A DNA stretch of 64,000 nt from positions 372,001 to 436,000 of the forward strand of contig NZ_JAKGSB010000003.1 of the NCBI RefSeq assembly GCF_021568905.1, in the 5' to 3' direction. Source of the DNA: Zavarzinia marina. GTDB lineage: Bacteria; Pseudomonadota; Alphaproteobacteria; Zavarziniales; Zavarziniaceae. The position numbers were made by a program, and so were the translations under genes. Shown piece after piece: positions 33,654-42,968 of this stretch; position 1 is the stretch's first letter; each line of letters begins with the position of its first letter. The notes under the pieces are model-generated. The model was not told where the DNA came from, made no database searches, and saw only the letters and a program-made list of their open reading frames with translations.

Positions 33654-36600
33654 CCGGCGAGGCCCCCCCGCGCGAGCCCTGGTACCGGCGCATCCGCCCG
33701 GGTTCGGGCTGGTTCACCGAACAGCTCGTCCCGCTCGAGGCGCTGCCGCGCTGGGTGCTCTATCTGGTCATCGGCTTCGGCATGCTGCTGTCGGTGCCGG
33801 TGATCGTGGCGCCCCTCGATCTTCGCCAGCAACTGATCTTCGGCGCCCTGGTCTTCCTGATCGCGCTTCTGGTGAACCGGCTCCGCTCCCAGCCGATCAC
33901 CATGGTGCTCAGCATGCTCTCGGTGCTGGTCTCCACGCGCTATCTCTACTGGCGCCTGACCGAGACCCTGGATTTCACCAATTGGTTCGGCGGCTTCCTG
34001 GGCGTCGGTCTGGTGATGGCCGAAATCTATGCCTGGCTGATCCTGATCCTCGGCTTCTTCCAGACCGCGGCCCCCCTCGACCGCCCGGCCGAGAAACTGC
34101 CGGACGATACCTCGCTCTGGCCGACGGTCGACGTCTACATCCCGACCTACAACGAGGAACTGGAAATCGTCGCCGATACGATCCTGGCGGCCCTCAACCT
34201 CGACTATCCGGAAGACAAGCTGCGGGTCTATGTGCTCGACGACGGCCGGCGCGAGCAGTTCCGCGAATTCGCCGAAAAGGCCGGCGCGGGCTACATCGTC
34301 CGGCCCGACAATGCCCATGCCAAGGCGGGCAACCTGAATCACGCCCTGAAGCTGACCGACGGCGACCTGATCGCCGTCTTCGATGCCGACCATGTGACCA
34401 CGCGCGGCTTCCTGCAGATGACCGTCGGCGGCTTCCTGACCGATCCGGCTCTCGCCCTGGTGCAGACCCCGCACCATTTCTATTCGCCCGATCCCTTCGA
34501 GCGGAACATCCGGGGCGGCGCCTCGATCCCGAACGAGGGCGAGCTGTTCTACGGCCCGGTGCAGAAGGGCAACGACCTCTGGAATGCCGCCTTCTTCTGC
34601 GGCTCCTGCGCCGTCATCCGGCGCGCGGCCCTGGACGACGTCGGCGGCTTCGCGGTCGAGACCGTGACCGAGGACGCCCATACCGCGCTTCGCATGCAGA
34701 AGCGCGGCTGGAACACCGCCTATCTCGACGTCGCCCTCGCCGCCGGCCGGGCGACGGAGCGCCTGGTGCTGCACGTCGGCCAGCGCGTGCGCTGGGCGCG
34801 CGGCATGACCCAGATCCTGCGGCGCGAGAACCCGCTGTTCGGCGGCAAGCTGACCCTGGCGCAGCGCCTCTGCTACCTGAACGCCATGCTGCACTTCCAG
34901 TTCGCCCTGCCACGCATCGTGTTCCTGACCGCGCCCATCGCCTTCCTGCTCCTGAACGAGAACATCATCGCCTCGACGGCGCCCATGGTGCTCGCCTATG
35001 CGGGGCCGCACCTGCTGCACGCGGCCCTGACCAACACCCGGGTGCACGGTCCCTATCGCCTGACCTTCTGGGGCGAGCTCTACGAGACGTCGCTGTCGTT
35101 CCATCTGGTCTGGCCGGTGCTCGCCGCCATGATCAATCCGCGCCTCGGCAAGTTCAACGTGACCGAGAAGGGCGGCCTTCTCGAGCGGGAGTATTTCGAT
35201 TTCCGCATCGCCCGCTTCCACATCTTCACCCTGGTCCTCGTCGTGCTCGGCCTCGGCATCGGCGTCTATCGTCTGATCTACGTCTGGGGCGACGAGACGA
35301 TCCGCGACGTGCTCCTGATGAACGTGGCCTGGGCCTCGTTCAACGCAGTGATCCTGATGGGGGCGATGGCGGCGGCCTTCGAGACCAGGCAGATCCGCCG
35401 CACCATCCGCCTGCCCATCATCATGCCCGTCACCGTGTTCACGGCGACGGGCCATGCCGTCTGCGCGACGACCGTCAACATGTCCATGGGGGGGGCCATG
35501 CTCCGCATGCCCGAAGGCACCGTGATCGAGGCCGAGGACGTCGAGGCCGTCGAATTTCCGGTCGCCGACCGGACCGAAGTCTTCCCCGCGACCGGCGTCG
35601 CGATCAACGGCGACAGCCTGCGTATCAGTTTCGGTGAAATGCCCGTATCCCTCTATCGTCTTCTCGTCGGCGTCGTCTTCGGGCGCGCCGACGCCTGGGT
35701 GGAGCGCCGCACGCGCCCACTCGACAAGCCCTCCCGCGCCGTCTTCTCGATCCTGCGGGCGACCTTCGGCCTGTTCCTGCGCTGGCGTCCCAAGGCGGCG
35801 CCCGCCGCGCAGCCGAAACCGGCGGCCGAGATCGCGGCCGCGGTTCAGGACGTGCCCTCGCGCACGATGGTGCCCGGTGCCCGCGTACCCGGCGCCCGCG
35901 TGGCCGATGCGCGGGCACCCGCCGCCGGCGGCGTCCTGCGCGGCGCGCTTCCCTTCGCCCTGGCGGCGGCGCTGGCCCTCGGCTTCGGGGCCGCGCCCGA
36001 TGCCAGGGCCCAGAATGCGCCGGTACAGCTCGTGCCCGGCACGGCGGCGCCGGACGCCGGCCCGACGACGGACGCCGGGGCCACCGGCGCAAGGATGCCG
36101 CAGCCGCCGGAAGGCCTGGACCCCGGCCCGGACTCGAGGCCCACCGTGGCGCCCGGATCGGCGTCTCCCGCCGCGTCGGCCCCGCCCGGCGTGCCGCCGC
36201 GTCCGACGGAAGGGCCTGCCGCGCCCGCGCCGGCGGCCATGGCACCCGCCACGTCCGCCCCCTATGTGCCGGCGGTCCCGGCCGCGCCGGCGGCCGGTTC
36301 GCGCAACGTCACCGTCAGCCTGCAGGATCTCGGCGCGCGCGAACCTCTCCGCCTGCTCGGCGTCGAATCCGAGATCGGCTTTCCCCTCGACATCCGTCAG
36401 GACGAAGTGGTGACGGCGGCCAAGATCACGGTCGAATTCGCCTATTCGCCGTCGCTGATACCGGACCTGTCCCATCTCTCGGCGCTGGTGAACGGCGTCG
36501 TCGTCGGCACCGTCGCCCTCCCGCGCGAGAATGCGGGCGGCATGAAGGTGGAGATTCCGGTCAACCCGGCGCTCTTCGTCCGCCGCAACCGTGTCGGCGT

Positions 36601-38419
36601 CCGTGTCATCGCCCATTACACGATGGAATGCGAGGACCCGGTCCACAGCAGCCTGTGGTCGATCATCGACAACGCGACGCGCCTCGATCTCACCCTGCAG
36701 TCGCTGCCGCCGGCGACGGACCTCGCGGCGCTGCCGGCGCCCTTCTTCGACGCGGCGGAGCGCAAGGCGCTGAAGCTGCCGATCGCGCTGCCGCCCAATC
36801 CCTCGCCCGAGCTTCTGAAGGCGGCGGCGGTCGTCGCGGGTTACTTCGCCGCCGAGGCGGGCGAACGCGGCGCCGACTTCCCGGTCACCCTCGGTTCCGT
36901 CGCGACCGGCGACCATGTCGTCGTGGCGACGCCGCAGAGCGCGCCGGCGGGTCTCGACCTGCCCGCCCTGACCGGCCCGACCATCGCCAATGTCGCCAAC
37001 CGGGGCGGCGGCCGCATCCTGCTGATCGCCGGGCGGAACGACGCGGAACTGAACGCGGCGGCGGCGACCCTCGCGCTCGGCTCGGTCACGCTGACCGGCC
37101 CCAGCGCCACGGTCGGAACGCCCAAGGTGGCGCCGCGCGAGGCCTATGACGCGCCGCGCTGGGTGCCGGACGACCGTCCGGTGCGTTTCGGCGAGCTGGT
37201 GGAACCCGACACCTTGCAGGGCTACGGTCTGATTCCGGGGCCGCTCGGCGTACCCTTCCGCACCGCGCCCGATCTCTTCGTCTGGAGCGACCGGGGCCTG
37301 CCGATGGTGGTGCGCTACCGCTATCCGCGCGGCGAATGGATGGATCTGGAACGCTCGCGCCTCGACGTTTCGATCAACGGCCAATATCTGAAGTCCCTGC
37401 CGGCGACGGGGCCCAACCTGCTCGACGACGTGCGCGACATCGTGGGCGACGATTTCGTCCTGAACGAAGCCCGGGTGAAGGTGCCGCCGTTCCAGGTCTA
37501 CGGCCGGAACCGGCTCGAATTCTTCTACGATCTCCGGCCGAGGAAGAAGGGCGAATGCGAAGGCGTGCTGCCGACCAACGTGGTTTCGGCGATCGACCCG
37601 GATTCGACCCTCGACATCTCGGGCGCGGAACGTTTCGCGGTGATGCCCAATCTGTCGTTCTTCGCCGGTGCCGGTTTCCCCTACACGAAATACGCCGACA
37701 TGGGCGAGACCGCGGTGATCCTGCCCGAACGCCCGAAGGCGGACGAGATTCGCGCCTTCCTCGACCTCATGGGGCGCTTCACGGAATTCACCGGCTTTCC
37801 GCCGCTGCGCCTCACGCTGCTGTTCGGCACGGGCGATCTGGCGCCGGCGCGCGGCCGGGACGTGATCGTCGTCGGCACGCTGGGCGACCGCCTGAATCTC
37901 GAGCGGCTGGCGACGGACGGGCCGCTCCGGGTCGCGGACGGGCGCCTGGCGATCGCGACCGGCCGGCCGATCGACCGCGCCTACGCGCTCCTCGACGGCG
38001 ACGACTGGGTCGAACAGCAGCGCGAGGCGGGCGAGCTTCTGATGACCAGCCCGGATTTCGCCGGGCTCGTCGGCGAACGGATCGGCGGGGCGGACGACCG
38101 CTCCCTCGTCATGGTGGTGGCGAGCAAGAGCGAACGGCTGCCGATCCTCGTCAGGTCCCTCAACGATCCCGACGTCAACGCGGCGGTGCAGGGCGATCTC
38201 GCGGTGCTGGACGGCAATGCCATGCGCAGCTTCCGCGTCGGCGACACCTATACGGTCGGCAGTCTCGGGTTCTATGGCGAACTGCGCTGGTATTTCCGCA
38301 ACAGGCCCCTGGTGCTGATCGCGTTCGCGGTGGGCGCCATGGTCCTGATCGGCATCGTGGTCTACACTTTGCTGCGGCTGATCACCAAGGCGCGGCTTCG
38401 CCGAAAGGCGACGACATGA
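33644..38419 (+). CDS. bcsAB: Fused cellulose synthase catalytic and co-catalytic subunits (BcsA-BcsB)
   Basis: 1591 residues in one uninterrupted frame. Residues 1-700 are BcsA: N-terminal helices, a GT2 domain with VLDDG (197-201), DAD in VFDADH, FFCGS, TED (342-344) and QRVRW (380-384), more helices, then a PilZ domain (about 580-690) with RRTIR and NMSMGG for cyclic di-GMP. Residues about 765-795 form a hydrophobic segment ending ARAQ. A Pro-rich linker leads to BcsB from about 884 with a C-terminal membrane anchor (about 1555-1578). It makes and translocates cellulose. Such fusions are known in Komagataeibacter. The start has GGGGAGG upstream. Confidence 0.95.
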   Translation: MAVTGEAPPREPWYRRIRPGSGWFTEQLVPLEALPRWVLYLVIGFGMLLSVPVIVAPLDLRQQLIFGALVFLIALLVNRLRSQPITMVLSMLSVLVSTRYLYWRLTETLDFTNWFGGFLGVGLVMAEIYAWLILILGFFQTAAPLDRPAEKLPDDTSLWPTVDVYIPTYNEELEIVADTILAALNLDYPEDKLRVYVLDDGRREQFREFAEKAGAGYIVRPDNAHAKAGNLNHALKLTDGDLIAVFDADHVTTRGFLQMTVGGFLTDPALALVQTPHHFYSPDPFERNIRGGASIPNEGELFYGPVQKGNDLWNAAFFCGSCAVIRRAALDDVGGFAVETVTEDAHTALRMQKRGWNTAYLDVALAAGRATERLVLHVGQRVRWARGMTQILRRENPLFGGKLTLAQRLCYLNAMLHFQFALPRIVFLTAPIAFLLLNENIIASTAPMVLAYAGPHLLHAALTNTRVHGPYRLTFWGELYETSLSFHLVWPVLAAMINPRLGKFNVTEKGGLLEREYFDFRIARFHIFTLVLVVLGLGIGVYRLIYVWGDETIRDVLLMNVAWASFNAVILMGAMAAAFETRQIRRTIRLPIIMPVTVFTATGHAVCATTVNMSMGGAMLRMPEGTVIEAEDVEAVEFPVADRTEVFPATGVAINGDSLRISFGEMPVSLYRLLVGVVFGRADAWVERRTRPLDKPSRAVFSILRATFGLFLRWRPKAAPAAQPKPAAEIAAAVQDVPSRTMVPGARVPGARVADARAPAAGGVLRGALPFALAAALALGFGAAPDARAQNAPVQLVPGTAAPDAGPTTDAGATGARMPQPPEGLDPGPDSRPTVAPGSASPAASAPPGVPPRPTEGPAAPAPAAMAPATSAPYVPAVPAAPAAGSRNVTVSLQDLGAREPLRLLGVESEIGFPLDIRQDEVVTAAKITVEFAYSPSLIPDLSHLSALVNGVVVGTVALPRENAGGMKVEIPVNPALFVRRNRVGVRVIAHYTMECEDPVHSSLWSIIDNATRLDLTLQSLPPATDLAALPAPFFDAAERKALKLPIALPPNPSPELLKAAAVVAGYFAAEAGERGADFPVTLGSVATGDHVVVATPQSAPAGLDLPALTGPTIANVANRGGGRILLIAGRNDAELNAAAATLALGSVTLTGPSATVGTPKVAPREAYDAPRWVPDDRPVRFGELVEPDTLQGYGLIPGPLGVPFRTAPDLFVWSDRGLPMVVRYRYPRGEWMDLERSRLDVSINGQYLKSLPATGPNLLDDVRDIVGDDFVLNEARVKVPPFQVYGRNRLEFFYDLRPRKKGECEGVLPTNVVSAIDPDSTLDISGAERFAVMPNLSFFAGAGFPYTKYADMGETAVILPERPKADEIRAFLDLMGRFTEFTGFPPLRLTLLFGTGDLAPARGRDVIVVGTLGDRLNLERLATDGPLRVADGRLAIATGRPIDRAYALLDGDDWVEQQREAGELLMTSPDFAGLVGERIGGADDRSLVMVVASKSERLPILVRSLNDPDVNAAVQGDLAVLDGNAMRSFRVGDTYTVGSLGFYGELRWYFRNRPLVLIAFAVGAMVLIGIVVYTLLRLITKARLRRKATT

Positions 38420-41400
38420 CATCGGGGCATGACATGAAGCGCGGGCAATCGATCGGGGCGTCCGCACCGGCGGGCCGGCCCATGACGGACGGCATGTTCC
38501 GGAACGCGCGGCGGCGCAGGCCGGGAATGCGGCATTCGCCGGCACTGTTCGCGCTGGTGCTCGCCCTGTCGCCGCTGGCCGCCGCCGCGACTCCCGGTCC
38601 GGCGGATGCCGTGCCCGCGAAGGACGCGGTCGGCACGCTTCTGGAACAGGCGGCGTTCTGGCGCGCCCAGGGCCGGGCCGATCTGGCGGTCCAGGCCATG
38701 CAGCGCGTCTATGCCCTGGCGCCGCGCGATCCGGCCGTGATTCGGCACCTCGGCCTCTTTGCCGTCGAGGACGGCGATCTCGCCGCCGCCCGGGGCTGGC
38801 TCGGGTTGCTCCGCCGCGTGGCGCCCGACGACGACGGTGCCGTCGCAGGCCTCGAAGCCGCGCTGTCGCGCGCCACGCCCCGCACGGCGGATCCCGCCGC
38901 CGTGATGCCGCAGGCGGCTGCCGCCGCCACCACGCCGCAGGCGGCGGCCCTGGCGCACGTCCGTCAGGACGCGCAAGGACCGCTGCGGGGGCCGGCCGCG
39001 CGCTATGCCGGCCATGTGGCGCTGCTGGCCGGCGCTGGCCTCGACGCCGAGGCGCTGGCCCTGCTCAATCGGCTGGAACAGACGCCGGGCATGGATCGCG
39101 ACGGGGTCGCGCGGCTGAACGCCGTGGTGGCGGCCGCGCGGGCCGACCGGCTGCGCGCCGCCGGGCAGCTTGCGGAAGCCTATGACGTCATCGCGATGGC
39201 CCTGGCCCTGACCGCCGACGATGCCGGCCTGCAGGCGGCGCTCGCGCGTCTCTACGATGCCGGCGGCCTGCACCGCGAGGCGCTCGCGGTCTATGGCCGC
39301 CTGCTGACCGTCGATCCCGATGACCCGATCCTGATCCGGGGCGCGGTCGACGCCGCGATCGGCGCGGGCGATCCGGCAACGGCCGGGCGCCTGCTGGCGA
39401 CGGCGCTGGCGCGCCTGCCGGGCGATCCGGACCTTCGCGCCGCCGCGGATCGGCTGGCGGCGGGCCGTGGTACGCCGGCGGTCACGACGATCGCCATGGC
39501 CACCGGCAATCCGTTCCGCCGGGCGGAAGAAGGGCCCGCCGACGTATCGGCGCCGACGACCCTGACCCGGATCGAGGAACCGGCGGCGGCCCCGGCCCGG
39601 CCCCGAATCCTGCCCCGAATCCTGCCCGCGCGCCCAACCATCGTCGCCGCCCCCGCACCGCCCGCCGCGCCCGACCGCCCACGCCCGGTCGCGACCGAGG
39701 CGGCGCTGATGCCCCGGACCGCCGCTTCCGGCGCGACGTCCGGCGGGCTCTATCTGCCCGGATCGGAAATCCGCTCGGTCTATGTCCCGCCCGAGGGCCC
39801 GGCCGAAACAACGGCCCCCGCCGGCACGGTCGGCGCCTATGGCCAGCCGTTGACGCCGCCGCAGGTGACCTATCCGCCGCCGGGGGCGGCACCGGTCGCG
39901 GTCGAATATGCCGCCGCGCCGTCGCCCGCGCTCGCCAATGATCCGATGGCCCGGGACATCGACCGTCAGCTCGCCGAACTGCGGGAGCAGACGGTCGCCT
40001 TCGTGAGGGGCGACGTGCGGCTTCGTTCGCGCGACGGCGAATCCGGACTTTCGGAACTGACGGAACTGGGGGCCGATTTCTCGGCTTCGGTATCGCCCTT
40101 CGGCGATGGCCGTCTGACCCTGACCGCGACCCCCATCAGTCTCGATGCCGGCACCGCATCGGACATCGGCGCCCAGCGCTTCGCCCTCAATCCCCTGGTG
40201 CCGACCGAGGTCACCGAGACCAATCGCGACGAACTGGAGACGCTGGTCACCAGCAACCCCAACGTCTGGAACTATCTGACGACGGAACAGAAATCGATCC
40301 TGGGGGCGGCCATCACGGCGCCCACGGTGACGCCGCTGGCGGATTTCACCGCCGCCAATCCCGACATCGTCGCTGCCCTTTCGAGCGATCTGCAGACGGC
40401 GATCACCGACGCCCTGGCGGCCAATGCCGATGCCGCGCTCAGCACTTTCGTCACCCTCAACCCGACGATCCGGACCTTCCTGACCACGGCCCAGGAAGCG
40501 ACCCTGGACGCCGCCATCGCGACCGAGATCTATGCCTTCGATTCGGCGCGCCTCGCCGCGCTCCGGCGCGCGCCGTCGCAGAAGACGACCGGCCTCGGGC
40601 TCAATCTCGCCTATGCCAACGGGCCGCTGACGGTCGATGTCGGTACTTCGCCGCTCGGCTTCGCGGTCGAGAACGTGGTCGGCGGCGTCAATTGGACGCC
40701 GCGCCTGTCCGATACCGCGCAGGTCTCGATCACGGCGGAGCGGCGCGCCGTGACCGACAGCATGCTGGCCTTCGCCGGGACCGAGGATCCCTTCACCGGC
40801 GAGACCTGGGGCGGCGTCACGCGGACCGGCGGTCGCGTCATGTTCGCCTCGGACGACGGCAATGTCGGCCTCTATGCCGGCGGCGGCTATTACGAGCTGG
40901 AGGGCGAGAATGTCGCCGACAACAGCCAGGTCGAGGCGACGGTCGGCGCCTATTTCCGCCCCTATCGCACCGAGCGCAGCGAGCTGAAGGTCGGCCTCAA
41001 CCTGAGCTATACCGACTACGACCGCAATCTCGGCGAATTCACCTTCGGCCACGGCGGCTATTTCAGCCCGCAGAACCTGATTTCCCTGGCGATCCCGGTC
41101 GACTACGAGGGCAAGAGCCGCGACGGCAAATGGCAATATGGTCTCGGCGGCGCCATCGGCTACCAGTCCTACGACAAGGAAGCCTCGCCCTATTTCCCGA
41201 CCAATGCCGCCTATCAGAGCATCCTCGATCAGGAGGCCGACGCCGGCCTGATCTCCTCGTCCTATTATCCGGCCGTCAGCGAGAGCGGCGTCGGCGGCAA
41301 TATCCACGGCAGTTTCGACTATGAGATCGACGACCGCACCACGGTCGGCGGCGCCGCGTCCTACGACAGTTTCGGCGAGTTTTCGGAGAGTTCGGTCATG

Positions 41401-41439
41401 TTCTACGTGAAGCATTTGGTCGACGAGGTGCTGCCATGA
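38416..41439 (+). CDS. bcsC: Cellulose export protein BcsC with an unusual repeat insertion
   Basis: 1007 residues. A signal segment (about 44-58, LFALVLALSPLAAAA) is followed by TPR-type helices (about 70-350), then a disordered Pro/Ala-rich region (about 365-510). The C-terminal barrel domain (about 530-1007) includes GLGLNLAYANGPLTVDVGTS and ends KHLVDEVLP. The TPR set is shorter than in enterobacterial BcsC. Three 34-residue repeats interrupt the barrel domain at 607-708. It forms the periplasmic and outer-membrane conduit for cellulose. It is coupled to bcsAB and bcsD by ATGA. Confidence 0.92.
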   Translation: MTSGHDMKRGQSIGASAPAGRPMTDGMFRNARRRRPGMRHSPALFALVLALSPLAAAATPGPADAVPAKDAVGTLLEQAAFWRAQGRADLAVQAMQRVYALAPRDPAVIRHLGLFAVEDGDLAAARGWLGLLRRVAPDDDGAVAGLEAALSRATPRTADPAAVMPQAAAAATTPQAAALAHVRQDAQGPLRGPAARYAGHVALLAGAGLDAEALALLNRLEQTPGMDRDGVARLNAVVAAARADRLRAAGQLAEAYDVIAMALALTADDAGLQAALARLYDAGGLHREALAVYGRLLTVDPDDPILIRGAVDAAIGAGDPATAGRLLATALARLPGDPDLRAAADRLAAGRGTPAVTTIAMATGNPFRRAEEGPADVSAPTTLTRIEEPAAAPARPRILPRILPARPTIVAAPAPPAAPDRPRPVATEAALMPRTAASGATSGGLYLPGSEIRSVYVPPEGPAETTAPAGTVGAYGQPLTPPQVTYPPPGAAPVAVEYAAAPSPALANDPMARDIDRQLAELREQTVAFVRGDVRLRSRDGESGLSELTELGADFSASVSPFGDGRLTLTATPISLDAGTASDIGAQRFALNPLVPTEVTETNRDELETLVTSNPNVWNYLTTEQKSILGAAITAPTVTPLADFTAANPDIVAALSSDLQTAITDALAANADAALSTFVTLNPTIRTFLTTAQEATLDAAIATEIYAFDSARLAALRRAPSQKTTGLGLNLAYANGPLTVDVGTSPLGFAVENVVGGVNWTPRLSDTAQVSITAERRAVTDSMLAFAGTEDPFTGETWGGVTRTGGRVMFASDDGNVGLYAGGGYYELEGENVADNSQVEATVGAYFRPYRTERSELKVGLNLSYTDYDRNLGEFTFGHGGYFSPQNLISLAIPVDYEGKSRDGKWQYGLGGAIGYQSYDKEASPYFPTNAAYQSILDQEADAGLISSSYYPAVSESGVGGNIHGSFDYEIDDRTTVGGAASYDSFGEFSESSVMFYVKHLVDEVLP

Positions 41440-41930
41440 GCATGTTCGCCCGTCCCGCCGCACCCGCGACCGCCACCTCCGACGTCACCGATCCGGAAAG
41501 CCTCTATGCCCTCGCGCTGCGTACCGAAGGGCCGCTGCCGCTGTTCCTCGACGCCGTGGTCGAGGAATTGTTCGCCATGGCCAGCGGCGACGACGCGGCC
41601 GCCTTTCTGCGTCTCGTCGGCGGCCATATGGCACGCGGCATGAGCCTCGAGGCGGTGGAGACCCTGGAAGCCCTGGAAGGCCTGATGAACGCGGCCCTGA
41701 CCGCCAGGCGCTGGGGCTGGGTGCGCCTGTCGGAGGTCGAGGCGGGCATCCGCATCCGCCACGGCGGCCTGCCGGTCCGCCCGTCGTCCACCACCGGCCA
41801 GGCCATGGCGGCGCTGCTCGAAGGGCTCTACGGCCATTGGCTGGAGCATGCCGGCGGCAGCGCCGATCTGAAGGCCCGCCATACCGGCACTCTTGGGGGC
41901 GAGACGGTCGAACTGGTCTACGGCCGGTAA
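41436..41930 (+). CDS. bcsD: Cellulose synthase subunit D (BcsD)
   Basis: 164 residues, mainly helical, matching BcsD: VVEELFAMASGDDAAAFLRL, MSLEAVETLEALEGLMNAAL and a C-terminal LEGLYGHWLEHAGG. In acetic acid bacteria BcsD forms a periplasmic octameric ring that guides glucan chains into crystalline fibrils. Its presence places this operon in the BcsD-containing class. It starts at an ATGA overlap with bcsC, and bcsZ follows after 3 bp. Confidence 0.92.
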   Translation: MSMFARPAAPATATSDVTDPESLYALALRTEGPLPLFLDAVVEELFAMASGDDAAAFLRLVGGHMARGMSLEAVETLEALEGLMNAALTARRWGWVRLSEVEAGIRIRHGGLPVRPSSTTGQAMAALLEGLYGHWLEHAGGSADLKARHTGTLGGETVELVYGR

Positions 41931-41933
41931 GGC

Positions 41934-42968
41934 ATGCGGGCTCTCGCGCGCCTCGTCCTCCTTGCGGCGATCGTGTTCGGCGCGCTGGGCGGCGTGGCGA
42001 CCGCCCAGGCGCCAGTGCCCTGGACCGATTTCAAGGGCCGTTTCCTGAAGCCGGACGGCCGCATCGCCGACAACGGCAACGACGGCGTCAGCCACAGCGA
42101 GGGCCAGGGCTTCGCCATGCTGCTGGCCGTGATCGCGAACGACCGGCCGGCCTTCGACCTGATCTGGGGCTGGACGCGGGATCACCTGCGGCGCGAACAG
42201 GATGCGCTGTTCGCCTGGCGCTGGGTGCCCGGCGCCGGTGATCCGGTGCCCGACCGCAACGATGCGGCGGACGGCGACATCTTCATCGCCTGGGCCCTGA
42301 TGCGTGCCGGCAGCCGCTGGGAAGATCCCGGACTGACCGAAGCCGGCGCCGAGATCCGCCGGGCGATCCGCGAGAAGCTGGTGATCGAGCACGTCGGGCG
42401 TCACCTGCTGCTGCCGGGCGTCGAGGGGTTCCGCACCGAGGGCGAGGCGGGCAAGCCCGGCGACGTCATCGTCAATCCGTCCTACCTCGTGTTTCCGGCT
42501 TTCCTGGCCTTTCACGCGGCAGCGCCGGAGGAGGGCTGGGACCGGGTGATCGCCGATGGCTTCACCCTTTTGCTGGATGCCCGTTTCGGGCGCTATGGCC
42601 TGCCGCCGGACTGGCTGGTGGTGACCGGGGACGGGCGTCTGGCGCCGGCGCCGGGCTGGCCGCCGCGTTTCGGCTTCGATGCCTTCCGGGTAGCACTCTA
42701 TCTCGCCTGGGGGCGGGCACCGGCGGAGCAGTTCGGGCCCCTGCGCGGCTATTTCACCGGTTACGCCGGGCGGCTGCCGGCCTGGGCCGATCTCGCCACC
42801 GGCGCCATCGCCGACTATCAGGGCTCGCGCGGGATGCGGGCGGTCGCCGGTCTGGTCCTCGGCGTCCGCGACGTCGCGGCCGAGGTCACGCAGCCGGACG
42901 ACGAATATTATGCCGCCGTCATCGCCCTGCTGACCGCCGCCGCCTGGCACGACCGCGCCCATCCCTGA
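41934..42968 (+). CDS. bcsZ: Periplasmic endo-1,4-beta-glucanase BcsZ (GH8)
   Basis: 344 residues. A signal peptide (1-25, ending ATAQA) precedes a GH8 barrel with the catalytic acid E56 in SHSEGQGFAMLL, the Asp motif AADGDIFIAWAL at 111-122, and the base Asp in RFGFDAFRVALYLAWG. BcsZ trims cellulose during export and is needed for normal fibre formation. It is the last gene of the operon. It ends base-to-base against the convergent MFS gene (no gap at 42968/42969). Confidence 0.94.
   Translation: MRALARLVLLAAIVFGALGGVATAQAPVPWTDFKGRFLKPDGRIADNGNDGVSHSEGQGFAMLLAVIANDRPAFDLIWGWTRDHLRREQDALFAWRWVPGAGDPVPDRNDAADGDIFIAWALMRAGSRWEDPGLTEAGAEIRRAIREKLVIEHVGRHLLLPGVEGFRTEGEAGKPGDVIVNPSYLVFPAFLAFHAAAPEEGWDRVIADGFTLLLDARFGRYGLPPDWLVVTGDGRLAPAPGWPPRFGFDAFRVALYLAWGRAPAEQFGPLRGYFTGYAGRLPAWADLATGAIADYQGSRGMRAVAGLVLGVRDVAAEVTQPDDEYYAAVIALLTAAAWHDRAHP

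Noticed and set aside
33446-38545. 1699-codon leftward open frame opposite bcsAB
   Set aside because: It is a reverse-frame shadow of the cellulose synthase; composition is dominated by Arg, Glu, His and Asp with no motif.
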